NCBI RefSeq assembly: GCF_022227845.1
Contig: NZ_JAJNQN010000004.1
Coordinates: forward strand, 1-64,000
DNA from: Ectothiorhodospira lacustris
Lineage (GTDB): Bacteria > Pseudomonadota > Gammaproteobacteria > Ectothiorhodospirales > Ectothiorhodospiraceae
Length of the DNA: 64,000 nucleotides
Direction: 5' to 3'
Of this stretch, positions 54,119 through 63,558 are shown piece after piece. The notes under the pieces are model-generated. The model was not told the origin of the DNA, did not search any database, and worked only from the letters and a program-made list of their open reading frames with translations. The translations under genes were made by a program, and so were the position numbers. Each line of letters opens with the position of its first letter. Positions within the stretch are counted from its first letter, which is position 1.

Positions 54119-54804
54119 GTACGACCCAGACTTCTTCCGTGGCCCGCCCAGCGCCCACCTCCAGCTTCAGGCTGGTGGGCACCCTGGGATTGATCGCCCT
54201 GTTTTCGGGATTGCTGGTGGTGAGCGTGTTCGAGTTCACCAAACCCTATATCGAGGAAAACCAGCGGCGCGCCCTGGAGGCCGCTGTATTCCAGGTGGTG
54301 CCCGGCGCGGTGTCCCGTCAGGACTACGTGCTCACCGCCGAGGGCCTGTTCCCGGCCGCCGAGGCCCCGGCACCCGGGCAGCGGGTGTTTGCCGCCTACG
54401 ATGCCGAGGGCAGTCTGCGGGGCATTGCACTGCAGGCCTCGGCCCGCGGCTATGCAGACGTGATCCGCGTCCTCTACGGCTATGATCCGTCCTGTGAATG
54501 CATTATCGGCATGACCGTACTGGAGACCCGGGAAACCCCCGGGCTGGGCGACAAGATCGAGACCGATGCCCGTTTCGTGGCCAACTTCGAGCGTCTGGAT
54601 GCCCGACTCAATCCGACCGGCACCGGCCTGGCCAATGCCATCGTCACGGTGAAGCAGGGCCACAAGGAACAGCCCTGGGAGATCGACGGCATCACCGGGG
54701 CCACCATCTCCGCCAATGCCATCGGACGCATGCTGAGCGACAGTGCCGATACAGTGCTGCCGCGACTGGTGCCCTACTGGACCGTGCTTGAAGGAGGCGC
54801 CTGA
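54115..54804 (+). CDS. rnfG: Rnf complex subunit G (covalent FMN)
   Basis: A 229-residue subunit: one N-terminal transmembrane helix (~20-42) and a periplasmic FMN-binding domain. The DGITGATISANAI motif carries the Thr to which FMN is linked by ApbE (SGAT/TGAT motif). GYDPSCECIIGMTVLETRETPGLGDKI is the family core; the Cys pair is unusual. It overlaps rnfD by four bases. Confidence 0.95.
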   Translation: MSTTQTSSVARPAPTSSFRLVGTLGLIALFSGLLVVSVFEFTKPYIEENQRRALEAAVFQVVPGAVSRQDYVLTAEGLFPAAEAPAPGQRVFAAYDAEGSLRGIALQASARGYADVIRVLYGYDPSCECIIGMTVLETRETPGLGDKIETDARFVANFERLDARLNPTGTGLANAIVTVKQGHKEQPWEIDGITGATISANAIGRMLSDSADTVLPRLVPYWTVLEGGA

Positions 54805-54806
54805 AC

Positions 54807-55466
54807 ATGGCGGCCAATACCGAAAAACCCATCACCCTGGATACCTTTCTGATCGGTCTCTGGCGGGAGAATCCGGTGTTCGTCATGCTGCTGGGCATGT
54901 GTCCCGTGCTGGCGGTGACCAACTCCGTGGTCAACGCCCTGGCCATGGGGCTGGCCACCACCTTCGTGCTGCTGTGCTCCACCGCCCTGGTGGCGCTATT
55001 GCGCCGGCACATCCCCAAGGAAGTGCGCATCGCGTCCTATATCGTGATCATCGCCACCTTCGTGACCGTGGTGGACTATCTGATCCATGCCATCAGCCTG
55101 GAGATCTATCAGGCCCTGGGCGCCTTTATCCAGCTCATCGTGGCCAACTGCATGATCCTGGGCCGGGCCGAGGCGTTTGCCTCCCGCAACCGGGTGAGCA
55201 CCACCGTGGTGAACTCGTTGGGCATGGGCATCGGCTTTACCATCGCCCTGCTGTGCCTGGGTTCGGTGCGTGAACTGCTGGGGGCCGGTACGTTGCTGGG
55301 CATTCCGGTGTTCGGTGAAGGGTTCGAGCCCTGGATCATCATGCTGCTGCCGCCGGGTGGTTTCTTCGTCCTGGGGGCCTGGCTGCTTCTGTTCGCCTGG
55401 GTCAAGGAGCGGCAGCTCAAACAGAAGACGGCCGACGCCGGGGAGGCGGGTGTCCATGCACGCTGA
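54807..55466 (+). CDS. rnfE: Rnf complex subunit E
   Basis: A 219-residue, six-helix membrane subunit. The N-terminal NPVFVMLLGMCPVLAVTNSVVNALAMG and the [21 protein letters not shown] motifs contain the Cys residues that, with RnfA, bind the intramembrane [2Fe-2S] cluster. It starts two bases after rnfG and overlaps rnfA. It is a paralogue of the partial gene at 63559-64000. Confidence 0.95.
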   Translation: MAANTEKPITLDTFLIGLWRENPVFVMLLGMCPVLAVTNSVVNALAMGLATTFVLLCSTALVALLRRHIPKEVRIASYIVIIATFVTVVDYLIHAISLEIYQALGAFIQLIVANCMILGRAEAFASRNRVSTTVVNSLGMGIGFTIALLCLGSVRELLGAGTLLGIPVFGEGFEPWIIMLLPPGGFFVLGAWLLLFAWVKERQLKQKTADAGEAGVHAR

Positions 55467-56046
55467 TTCACTGACCTACATCTTTTTGAATGCGGCCATC
55501 ATCAATAACTTCGTGCTGGCCCTGTTTCTGGGGATCTGCCCCCTGCTGGGGGTCTCCGGCAAGATCAGCACGGCCTTCTCCATGGGGCTGGCCACCGCCT
55601 TCGTGATGCTGATCAGCTCGGTGTCGGCCTGGCTGATCAATGAGTTTTTGCTGTACTTCAATCTGGAGTTCCTGCGCCTGATCGCCTATATCGCGGTGAT
55701 CGCCTCGGCGGTGCAACTGGTGGAGATGACCATCAAGAAGTTCAGTCCGCCCCTGTACCGGGCGCTGGGGATCTTCCTGCCCCTGATCACCACCAACTGC
55801 GCCATCCTGGGTGTGGCCCTGTTCCAGACCAACTATGAGTACAGCTTCAGCCAGTCCCTGGTGTACAGCCTGGGGGCCGGCGCGGGCTTCATTATTGCCA
55901 TCGTGTTGATGGCGGGGCTACGAGAGAAGCTGGAACTGGCGGATGTGCCGGCCATCGCCCGGGGCGCGGCCATGAGTCTGATGCTGGCGGGGATCCTGTC
56001 CCTGGCCTTCATGGGCTTTGCAGGCCTGGGCGGCAGCACGGCATGA
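55456..56046 (+). CDS. rnfA: Rnf complex subunit A
   Basis: A 196-residue, six-helix membrane subunit inverted relative to RnfE. ALFLGICPLLGVSGKISTAFSMG and ITTNCAILGVALF hold the two cluster-ligating Cys. Start ATG at 55456 is inside the end of rnfE (11-base overlap); the longer open frame to 55270 is rnfE read out of frame. Overlaps the next small gene by four bases. Confidence 0.95.
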   Translation: MHADSLTYIFLNAAIINNFVLALFLGICPLLGVSGKISTAFSMGLATAFVMLISSVSAWLINEFLLYFNLEFLRLIAYIAVIASAVQLVEMTIKKFSPPLYRALGIFLPLITTNCAILGVALFQTNYEYSFSQSLVYSLGAGAGFIIAIVLMAGLREKLELADVPAIARGAAMSLMLAGILSLAFMGFAGLGGSTA

Positions 56047-56243
56047 TGACCTATCTGCTGGCGGTGGGCCTGATCTTCCTGATGTTTGCCGGCTGGGTGC
56101 TGGTGCAGGCGGCGGCCCGCCGCCTGGCCCGGCGTCACCCGGAGCTGGGGCCGTTCCGGGAAGGGGGGGGCTGCGGTACGGGGCAGTGCGGTTGCGGCTC
56201 GCCCTGTAGCAAGCGTCGTCAGGCAGTGCGGGACGCTCACTGA
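56043..56243 (+). CDS. small Cys-rich membrane protein, NqrM/DUF539-like
   Basis: A 66-residue protein: one transmembrane helix (~4-26), a basic stretch, then a Cys cluster CGTGQCGCGSPC followed by a charged tail. Size, topology and the C-x4-C-x-C-x3-C pattern resemble NqrM (DUF539), which is needed to build the Cys-ligated iron centre between NqrD and NqrE. RnfA and RnfE are the homologues of NqrE and NqrD. The gene overlaps rnfA (ATGA) and ends the operon, so a role in RnfA/RnfE cluster assembly is the natural inference. The family match is by eye only. Confidence 0.65.
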   Translation: MMTYLLAVGLIFLMFAGWVLVQAAARRLARRHPELGPFREGGGCGTGQCGCGSPCSKRRQAVRDAH

Positions 56244-56274
56244 CTCCGTCGCAGCCGGCCTGTGCCCTCAGGCG

Positions 56275-58710
56275 TTAGGCGGCGAACTGCGCCTCGATCT
56301 CCGCCGCCGACACCGGGCGGCTGAACAGGAATCCCTGGCCCACCCGGCAGCCGTGCTCCAGCAGAAAATCCCGCTGGGCGGTGGTTTCCACCCCCTCTGC
56401 GATGACCTCCAGGCCCAGGTTCCCGGCCAGACCGATGATGGCGCGGATGATGGCGGCATCCTCCGGGTGGGCGGCGGGGTCGTCCGCCAGATCCCTGACG
56501 AAGGACTGATCGATCTTCAGGCTTTGCACCGGCAGGCGCTTGAGATAGTTCAGGGAGGAATAGGCGGTGCCGAAGTCGTCAATGGAGATGCGAAAGCCCA
56601 TGCGGGTGAGCTGCGACAGAATGTCGATGGTCTGTTCCACGGAACTCATGGCGGCGCTCTCGGTGATCTCAAACTCGATCAGCCGGGTGTCCACCGCGAA
56701 CTCCTCCATGATCTCCATGATCCGTTCCAGCAGATCCGACTGATGAAACTCCCGCGGGGACAGATTGATGGCCAGCGGCAGCAGGGGCTGCCCCTCCGAC
56801 TGCCAGGCCCGAATCTGCAGGCAGGCCTGCCTGAGCACTTCCGAACCCAGCTCCAGGATCAGCCCGGTCTCTTCCGCCAGTGGGATGAAACGTCCAGGCA
56901 TCACCATGCCCCAGTCCGGGTGTTGCCAGCGGATCAGGGCTTCCATGCTGAGTATGCGGTTGGTGCGCATGTCTACGCGGGGCTGGTAGTGAAGTAGAAA
57001 CTGCCCCTGCTCCAGGCCCTGGCGCATGGCCTGCTCCAGCTGCATGCGCTCATGGAGTTGCTCGTCCAGGTCGCGGGTATAGAAGTGATAACTGCGAGGG
57101 CCGTGTGCCTTGGCCCGTGACAGGGCGACATCCGCATGCCGGATCAGGTCTTCGGCGCGTGCGCTGTCGGCGGGGTACATGGCCAGGCCGATGCTAAAGC
57201 CGGTGACCAGCGTGACCTTATCCAGCGTAATGGGCTGGGTGAAGGCCATTTGCAGTTTTTCCACCACGGGCACCACATCCCGGGGGGCATGGAGCTGGGT
57301 GAGCATGAGGATGAATTCGTCACCACCAAAGCGCGCCACCGTGTCTCCCTCGCGCAGCAGCCCCTTCAGGCGAGCGGCCACGCGGCGCAGCAGCTGGTCC
57401 CCCTGCCCATGGCCGAGGGAGTCGTTGATGGTCTTGAAGTCGTCCAGGTCCAGAAAGGCGACGGCGAGCATGGTCTTGTCACGGCGCGCCTGGGCCAGGG
57501 CCTGGGTCAGTCGGTCCATCATGAGATCCCGGTTGGGCAGCCCGGTGAGGTTGTCGTGGAAGGCCAGGAAGTCCAGGCGGTCCGTGAGCTGCTTGCGATC
57601 GGTGATGTCCTCCGCGAGCTTGATGTACTGGACAATGGTGCCGTCTTCATCGCGAACCGGGTAGATGCGGGCTTGTTCCCAGTAGGTTTCCCCGGATTTC
57701 TTGCGGTTGCGGAATTCGCCTTCCCATATTTGTTCCCTCTGCAGGGTGGTCATCAGATGACGCTGACCCGTGTCTTCAACGGGATGTTGCGCCAGGGACT
57801 GGACATTGGCCCCCAGCATTTCCTCCGGGGCGAAGCCGGTCACGTCGCAGAAACGATGATTGACGTACTGGATGGCGCCGTCGGGATCGGTGATGACGAC
57901 AATGCTGGGACTCTGGTCCACGGCAAAGGCCAGCCGCTGCAAATGGCTCTCGGTGCGGCGGCGGTCGGTGATGTCCAGATGTGAGCCCACCATGCGTGCC
58001 GGCCGGCCGTCGGCGCCATGGATGACTGAGCCCTGGGCCAGCATCCAGCGGTAGGAGCCGTCCTTGTGGCGCATGCGAAATTCCATGATATAGCGCCCAT
58101 CGGGTCTTTCCAGGTACGTGGTCACCTGTTTTTGCGTTGCCTCCCGGTCCTCGGGGTGCAGCAATGCCTGCCAGGCGGTGTAGTCATGGCCGATCTCTTC
58201 TTCAGCGTAGCCCAGTTGTGTTTTCCATTCCGGGGAGTAGTACACCTCGCCGGTCTGCAGATCCCAGTCAAACAGGCCGATGCGCCCACCCTTGATGGCC
58301 TCCTGAAGCCGCATTTGATCCCGAAGTTTTTCCTTGCGTTCTGTGATATCGCGAAGGTAGACCACGGATACTTCCCAACCTTCCATGCGCATGGGAACCG
58401 CCCGCAGATCGGCGGACAGAATGCCGCGGGAGGCATGGGCAATCTCGATTTCCATGGGTTCGTCGGGGCTTACCACGAAGCCGAAAATTTCTCCGCGGAG
58501 CTGCTCAACCGGAGTGCCGAACAGGTGGGCGGCCGCCTGATTGGCATATTGAATGATGCCCTGGGCGTTCAGCAGCAGGATGGCGTCGGAAGCCTGCTCG
58601 ACCATCTGTTCAAAGTGACGGGCACAAGGTGTGTGGATAGTCATCACCGTACGCTCAGGCTTCTGGTCGGGGAGTGCCTTGTCAGGTGGCGGCTTGATGG
58701 GCTTGATCAT
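56275..58710 (-). CDS. multi-PAS GGDEF-EAL protein
   Basis: An 811-residue soluble protein. Three PAS domains (~25-130, ~145-265, ~270-390; PAC ends YLRDITERKE, SHLDITDRRR, LAEDITDRKQ), then GGDEF (~395-555) with DLDDFKTINDSLGHGQGD, FGGDEF and an REGD I-site five residues upstream, then EAL (~570-811) with MEALIRW, INLSP, FEITES, IDDFGTAYSS, KIDQSF, AEGVET and QGFLFSRP. Both enzymatic domains look intact. The C-terminal end faces the rnf operon. The ATG at 58710 gives the longest start; an in-frame ATG at 58644 is possible. Confidence 0.9.
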   Translation of the reverse strand: MIKPIKPPPDKALPDQKPERTVMTIHTPCARHFEQMVEQASDAILLLNAQGIIQYANQAAAHLFGTPVEQLRGEIFGFVVSPDEPMEIEIAHASRGILSADLRAVPMRMEGWEVSVVYLRDITERKEKLRDQMRLQEAIKGGRIGLFDWDLQTGEVYYSPEWKTQLGYAEEEIGHDYTAWQALLHPEDREATQKQVTTYLERPDGRYIMEFRMRHKDGSYRWMLAQGSVIHGADGRPARMVGSHLDITDRRRTESHLQRLAFAVDQSPSIVVITDPDGAIQYVNHRFCDVTGFAPEEMLGANVQSLAQHPVEDTGQRHLMTTLQREQIWEGEFRNRKKSGETYWEQARIYPVRDEDGTIVQYIKLAEDITDRKQLTDRLDFLAFHDNLTGLPNRDLMMDRLTQALAQARRDKTMLAVAFLDLDDFKTINDSLGHGQGDQLLRRVAARLKGLLREGDTVARFGGDEFILMLTQLHAPRDVVPVVEKLQMAFTQPITLDKVTLVTGFSIGLAMYPADSARAEDLIRHADVALSRAKAHGPRSYHFYTRDLDEQLHERMQLEQAMRQGLEQGQFLLHYQPRVDMRTNRILSMEALIRWQHPDWGMVMPGRFIPLAEETGLILELGSEVLRQACLQIRAWQSEGQPLLPLAINLSPREFHQSDLLERIMEIMEEFAVDTRLIEFEITESAAMSSVEQTIDILSQLTRMGFRISIDDFGTAYSSLNYLKRLPVQSLKIDQSFVRDLADDPAAHPEDAAIIRAIIGLAGNLGLEVIAEGVETTAQRDFLLEHGCRVGQGFLFSRPVSAAEIEAQFAA

Positions 58711-59009
58711 GGAAGGAGGGGATGACTCTGAATAATCCGGTGTGGCTCGGGTCCTGAGTCAGGTCCTTTTCAGGCGGCCAAGGGTATGTTGGGAAGCGGA
58801 AGCTGTCGTTGGATGATCATAGCATGGGTCCGGGCTTGGTTCGTGGCGGGGCCGCGTCTGCGTCACTGCGGCTGGAAAATACTGTAGAATCCCGGCTGGT
58901 CGATTCATTCAGGACAAGGCGTTGTCTTGGGCGATATTTGCCGATCGTACCTCCTCTATCCCCCGGGGCTCAGGCCGCCGAGCCACTTTAAATAATCCGT
59001 TCCCGCCCG
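58711..59009. other. divergent intergenic region, no gene seen
   Basis: This 299-base space separates the divergent GGDEF-EAL and PilZ genes. I see a possible -10-like TAGAAT near 58885 on the plus strand but no convincing -35, and no RNA gene or repeat. Confidence 0.4.
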
Positions 59010-59765
59010 ATGACTCATAACTCCTCGACCCTCATTCGCAATCGAAAGCGTCAGGCCGGCATTTTCAACGCGTTGAAACAGAGTCGCTCTCTGCTCATGA
59101 TGTATGCCCCGGAGCGCAGGCAGCAAGGGCTCACCCAGATCATTGAACCGGATCTTGATGGTGAGGAAGTGCTGTTTGATATTCCCAACGATGAAGCTCT
59201 GGTGAAGGTGCTTGAAGAGGGGGTACGTCTGACGGTGAGCGGTTTGCTTCAGGGTGTGCCGGTGCGTTTTGATACCTGCGTCATTCGTCGTGATCAATAC
59301 GATGGTGAAGAAGTGTTGGCCTGCCGGTGGCCCGACGCGCTGGATTATCAGCAACGTCGCAACGCTTTCAGGGTGCAGATTCCCCGCGGCATGGACGGCC
59401 ATGTCCTGTGGTTTCGGGAGCGACGCAGGCATCACCCGCCTGCCGGGGAGGCTCAGGTAGACGTGGATGAGGACCTGCTCCATGAGAGTCGCCCTTCGGA
59501 TCTTTCCATTCAGGGCATGTGTCTGGAATACGAGGCGGTGGAAGGTGATGATCCGCAGATCGGCGATGCCGTGTTGATCCGGGAGCTTCGCATCGGCAAC
59601 CAGCTGTGGTCGGATCTTCGTGCCGAGGTGCGAAGCATCCAGGTGCTGGAGAGTCGGTCCCTGCTGAGACTGGGGGTGCTGTTTCTGGAACTCAGTCCCA
59701 GTACGGATCGCTCATTGAACCGCTTGTTGATGGAGCTTCAGCATGATGCCGCCCGGCGGCTATGA
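59010..59765 (+). CDS. YcgR-like PilZ c-di-GMP receptor
   Basis: A 251-residue protein with a YcgR-type N-terminal domain (~15-115) and a C-terminal PilZ domain. The c-di-GMP-binding residues are visible: the RRNAFR box (~115-120, RxxxR type) and DLSIQG (D-x-S-x-x-G, ~165). YcgR proteins slow flagellar rotation when loaded with c-di-GMP, but no flagellar gene is near, so another target is possible. It lies between two GGDEF-EAL genes and overlaps the end of the next one tail-to-tail by six bases. Confidence 0.87.
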   Translation: MTHNSSTLIRNRKRQAGIFNALKQSRSLLMMYAPERRQQGLTQIIEPDLDGEEVLFDIPNDEALVKVLEEGVRLTVSGLLQGVPVRFDTCVIRRDQYDGEEVLACRWPDALDYQQRRNAFRVQIPRGMDGHVLWFRERRRHHPPAGEAQVDVDEDLLHESRPSDLSIQGMCLEYEAVEGDDPQIGDAVLIRELRIGNQLWSDLRAEVRSIQVLESRSLLRLGVLFLELSPSTDRSLNRLLMELQHDAARRL

Positions 59766-62700
59766 AGGCCTTGAGGCGATCGGCAGGCCCACCAGTTCTC
59801 CCCAGCTCATGGGCCGTCCGAACAGATAGCCCTGAAAGGCGCGGTAACCCAGGTCCTCCAGAAAGGCTTTTTGCTCCGGCGTTTCCACGCCTTCGGCCAG
59901 TACTTCCAGACCCAGCCCCTCGCCCAGAGACAGGGCTGCCCGCATCAGGGAAGCATCATCTTCGTGGTCCAGGGCCCGGTGCAGGAAGCTTTCATGGACC
60001 TTGATCTGATCCAGGGGTAGCCGTCGCAGATCTCCGACAGACAGTTTCCCGATTCCGAAATCATCCAGGGAAAAGCGCAGGCCGCAAGCCCTGAGTCGTT
60101 GCATCCTGGCAATGGCTTCTCCCATATCCCCATCAAGGCTCTCTTCATTGACTTCCAGGCGGATGCGATGAGGATCGACGCCGGTTTTTTCAATCGCTTC
60201 CGTCATCATCGCTTCCAGTCCCGGCTGGCGGAACTGCCTGGGGCTCAGGTTGATGGCCAGTACCACATTTGACCAGTCGCGATGCTCACACCAGCGTTTC
60301 ATATCCTGAAACCCCTGTTCCATGATCCACTGCCCGATGGAGAGCATCAGCCCGGACTCCTCCGCCACCGAAATCACCTGAGCGGCACTGATGAGGCCTT
60401 GCCGGGGGTGTCGCCAGCGCAGCAAGGCTTCCGCCGCCCGGATGCGGCCATGGTGATCATATTGTGGCTGGTAATACAGGGTCAGATGTCGATTGATCAT
60501 GGCCTGGTGCAGTTCATGGACCATGATGGAGCGGGTTTCCAGTGACGATTGCATGGAGGGTTCGAAGACGCGTATGCCGTTGCGCCCCTGACGTTTGATC
60601 TCATACATGGCCATGTCGGCCTGTTGCAGCACCTCTTCGGCACTGACGGCATGGCCGCTGAAGAGGCTGATGCCGATGCTGGGGGTTGCGACATGTTCCA
60701 GCGTGTTGAGGATGTAGGGCCTGCCCATGGCATTGAAGATCTTGTCGCCGATATCCCGCGCCATCTTCAGGGCCTCTTCTTCCTGCGAACCCAGGTTTTC
60801 CACCATTACGATGAATTCATCCCCGCCCAGCCGGGCCACCGTGTCCATCTCTCTGACGCAAGTCTTGAGCCGCTGCCCCACCTGTTGCAGCAGCAGGTCT
60901 CCAGTGCTGTGTCCGTAGGTATCGTTCAGGGCCTTGAATCGATCCAGATCCATGAACAGCAGGGCCCCGTACTGACCACTGCGCTTGCCGGAGACCACCG
61001 CCTTGTCGAGTCGGTCCAGCAGCATGCGTCGGTTGGGGAGCTGGGTCAGTGCGTCATAGAAGGCCATTTGTGCGATGCGCTCATTGGCCTGTTTCTGCTC
61101 GGTCACATCCCGGATGACCGACATGACCTCCCAGTCATTGAGCTTCACCAGCCGGGCCTCGAAGGTGCGCCGGTCGCCGGATACGTCCAGCGTGTATTCC
61201 ACGAAATGCATGCGGTCCTCCGCCAGGACTCGCCGAATGGCGTCCAGAAGGCGAACGGCGATCTCCAGGGGCAGCACGTCGGACACGTTCTTGTGCAGGA
61301 AGGATTCGGGGGATTTGTAAAGGAGGCTTTTCTGACCGGCATGCCAGTCCAGATAACGCCCGTCATGGCTCATGCGGAACATCAGGTCGGGCATGGCCTC
61401 CAGCAGGGCGCGGTTATAGCGTTCGCTTTTTGCCAGCGCCGCCTCCACCTCCTTGATGCGGGTCTGGTCGAACAGATAGCCGCGCAGACGCCCCGTGGGT
61501 CCCGTGTCATTGCGTTCCGGGCGGGTGAAGTCGTAAAACCATCGGTAGTGCCCGGACTTGTGGCGCAGGCGGTAGGATTGCTCGAATTGAGTCGTGTCGG
61601 CTTCCATGTGCTCCCGGTGCTCTTTGAGTATCCGCGCACGATCCTCCGGATGGATCAGGTCATCAAAGCAGAATCCCGGGGTACGCAGCTCATCCGGTGC
61701 ATATCCCAGCAGGTCAAGGGCATTGTCCGAGGCATAGAGGATGCGTCCGGTCTCGACCGACTCCCAGATGATGAGCATCACCGGGCCGGTGGCAAACAGC
61801 CGCCGCTCTTCCCGGAGCTGGCGCTCTGCTTCCTTGCGGCGATGGATGTCTTTGTTCACCCCGATCACCCGCGTGGGCCTGCCCTGCGAGTCCCGGCTGA
61901 TCACCTGCCCCTGGTCCAGGATCCATAGATAACGGCCATCCTTGCAACGCAGTCGGTATTCCGACTCGTAGATCGGGGCAAGGCCGTCCAGGTGCCGTTG
62001 GAGATCCTTCAGTACCCTGTCCCGGTCGTCGGGATGCAGGCGCGCCTCCCAGGCATCAAGCGACGGGGATATCTCTTCGGGCGCATAACCCAGCATCAGT
62101 GCCCAGCGGGGAGAGTGATAGGTCTGCCCGGTGACGATATTCCAGTCCCACAGACCCTGATTGCTGCCCTCCAGGGCAAAGCGCCAGCGCAGCTCATTGT
62201 CCTGAATCGTGGTGTGCTGTGCCTCGGCCTGAACCCGTAGACGGATGTTCTCGTTGAAACTGGCCTGAATGCGCGAGGCGCTGACGAAGACGAACAACAG
62301 GAAGAGGCAGACGATCAATCCGGCCATCACGGACAGGGCCCCATCCTGTAGCAGCAGGGCAATGGCCAGCGGCACGAGCATCGGGGCGACCAGAAACAGG
62401 GTGGACAGCCGGTCGGTGGCCAGGGCGATGATGGCCCCGGCGGTGATGCCGGCGATGGCAAAGGCCAGGAAGGCCTGGAAGCTCAAGTCACCGGACTGGG
62501 TGAGCAAGGTGCAGCCGATGCCCCAGCCGATGCCGGCGGCCAGGGTGCTGGCCCTGAAACGCCACAGCCAGACAGGGTGCTCGGGGGTGTCGGTGCGCCG
62601 AAAGGCCAGCCACAGTCTGCCCCGGAGCAGAGCGACCAGCAGGACGAGGCAGAACCAGCCCAGCAGCGGGAGGGCCGGCAGCACGGGCAAATGAATCAGG

Positions 62701-62792
62701 CCCAGGATGGCGGCCGCGCCGATAGACACCGCCGTGGTGGCGGGCAACCCCTCGTAGAGGTAGCGTGTCTTTTCGGTTTCCATTTCCAACAT
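59760..62792 (-). CDS. membrane-anchored multi-PAS GGDEF-EAL protein
   Basis: A 1010-residue protein. Residues ~15-170 form five to six transmembrane helices. Three PAS domains follow (~195-320 with GVNKDIHRRKE end; ~325-450; ~455-570 with VIRDVTEQKQ end). GGDEF (~580-745): FMDLDRFKALNDTYGHSTGD, LGGDEF and an REMD I-site five residues upstream. EAL (~755-1005): AEALLRW, INLSP, LEVNEE (the usual E-I-T-E-S is diverged), LDDFGIGKLS (usual FGTGYSS changed), KVHESF, AEGVET, QGYLFGRP. The changed EAL loop suggests weak phosphodiesterase activity. GGAGG lies eight bases before the ATG. Confidence 0.88.
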   Translation of the reverse strand: MLEMETEKTRYLYEGLPATTAVSIGAAAILGLIHLPVLPALPLLGWFCLVLLVALLRGRLWLAFRRTDTPEHPVWLWRFRASTLAAGIGWGIGCTLLTQSGDLSFQAFLAFAIAGITAGAIIALATDRLSTLFLVAPMLVPLAIALLLQDGALSVMAGLIVCLFLLFVFVSASRIQASFNENIRLRVQAEAQHTTIQDNELRWRFALEGSNQGLWDWNIVTGQTYHSPRWALMLGYAPEEISPSLDAWEARLHPDDRDRVLKDLQRHLDGLAPIYESEYRLRCKDGRYLWILDQGQVISRDSQGRPTRVIGVNKDIHRRKEAERQLREERRLFATGPVMLIIWESVETGRILYASDNALDLLGYAPDELRTPGFCFDDLIHPEDRARILKEHREHMEADTTQFEQSYRLRHKSGHYRWFYDFTRPERNDTGPTGRLRGYLFDQTRIKEVEAALAKSERYNRALLEAMPDLMFRMSHDGRYLDWHAGQKSLLYKSPESFLHKNVSDVLPLEIAVRLLDAIRRVLAEDRMHFVEYTLDVSGDRRTFEARLVKLNDWEVMSVIRDVTEQKQANERIAQMAFYDALTQLPNRRMLLDRLDKAVVSGKRSGQYGALLFMDLDRFKALNDTYGHSTGDLLLQQVGQRLKTCVREMDTVARLGGDEFIVMVENLGSQEEEALKMARDIGDKIFNAMGRPYILNTLEHVATPSIGISLFSGHAVSAEEVLQQADMAMYEIKRQGRNGIRVFEPSMQSSLETRSIMVHELHQAMINRHLTLYYQPQYDHHGRIRAAEALLRWRHPRQGLISAAQVISVAEESGLMLSIGQWIMEQGFQDMKRWCEHRDWSNVVLAINLSPRQFRQPGLEAMMTEAIEKTGVDPHRIRLEVNEESLDGDMGEAIARMQRLRACGLRFSLDDFGIGKLSVGDLRRLPLDQIKVHESFLHRALDHEDDASLMRAALSLGEGLGLEVLAEGVETPEQKAFLEDLGYRAFQGYLFGRPMSWGELVGLPIASRPS

Positions 62793-62901
62793 CCCGTGAC
62801 CTCCAGGCCCAGGTCGGGCCGCAACCCGAGCATGTCATCTCCGGCCGCAAACTTGCCGGACTCCTGTCGTACGCTGGTCCCGCCCGAGGCTCCCCCGGCC
62901 C

Positions 62902-63549
62902 TTACGTGGAGGCCGGGGACGGGACTTTGTCCTTGAAATCACAAAGATCGGCGATCAGGCATTGCCCGCACTTGGGGGCGCGAGCGGTACAAGTATAGCG
63001 GCCATGCAGGATCATCCAGTGATGGGCGTCCTGTCTGAATTCGGCGGGCACCACGCGCAGCAGTCGTGTTTCCACCGCCGACGGGGTCTTGCCCGGCGCG
63101 ATCCCGGTGCGGTTGGCGACGCGGAAGATATGGGTATCGACGGCGATGGTGGGTTCGCCGAAGGCGGTGTTCAGCACCACGTTGGCGGTCTTGCGCCCGA
63201 CCCCGGGCAGGGCTTCCAGGGCGGCCCGCTCACGGGGCACTTCACCTTGCCACTGATCCACCAGGATACGGCAGGTCCGGATGATGTTTTCCGCCTTGCT
63301 GTTGTACAGGCCGATGGTACGGATGTAGCCCTTGAGCCCTTCCAGCCCCAGGTCGAGGATGGCCTGGGGGGTGTCGGCCACGGGGAACAGCAGGGCCGTG
63401 GCCTTGTTGACACCCTTGTCGGTGGCCTGAGCCGAGAGGATCACGGCGATCAGCAGTTCAAACGGGGTGCGGTAGTTCAATTCCGTGGCGGGGTGGGGGT
63501 TGGCCGCCCGCCAGCGGGTGAATATCTCCCGGCGCTTGTCATTGTTCAT
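62902..63549 (-). CDS. nth: endonuclease III
   Basis: A 215-residue DNA glycosylase/AP lyase for oxidised pyrimidines. Helix-hairpin-helix LPGVGRKTANVVL contains the catalytic Lys, and VDTHIFRVANR the Asp. The C-terminal 4Fe-4S cluster loop is complete (C-x6-C-x2-C-x5-C, in CTARAPKCGQC...C). It lies nine bases after an rnfE gene, the gene order seen in many gammaproteobacteria. Confidence 0.96.
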   Translation of the reverse strand: MNNDKRREIFTRWRAANPHPATELNYRTPFELLIAVILSAQATDKGVNKATALLFPVADTPQAILDLGLEGLKGYIRTIGLYNSKAENIIRTCRILVDQWQGEVPRERAALEALPGVGRKTANVVLNTAFGEPTIAVDTHIFRVANRTGIAPGKTPSAVETRLLRVVPAEFRQDAHHWMILHGRYTCTARAPKCGQCLIADLCDFKDKVPSPAST

Positions 63550-63558
63550 CCGTCCGCC

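Noticed and set aside
58809-58991. 60-codon frame upstream of the PilZ gene
   Set aside because: No family features, no ribosome site, and it lies in the expected promoter region.
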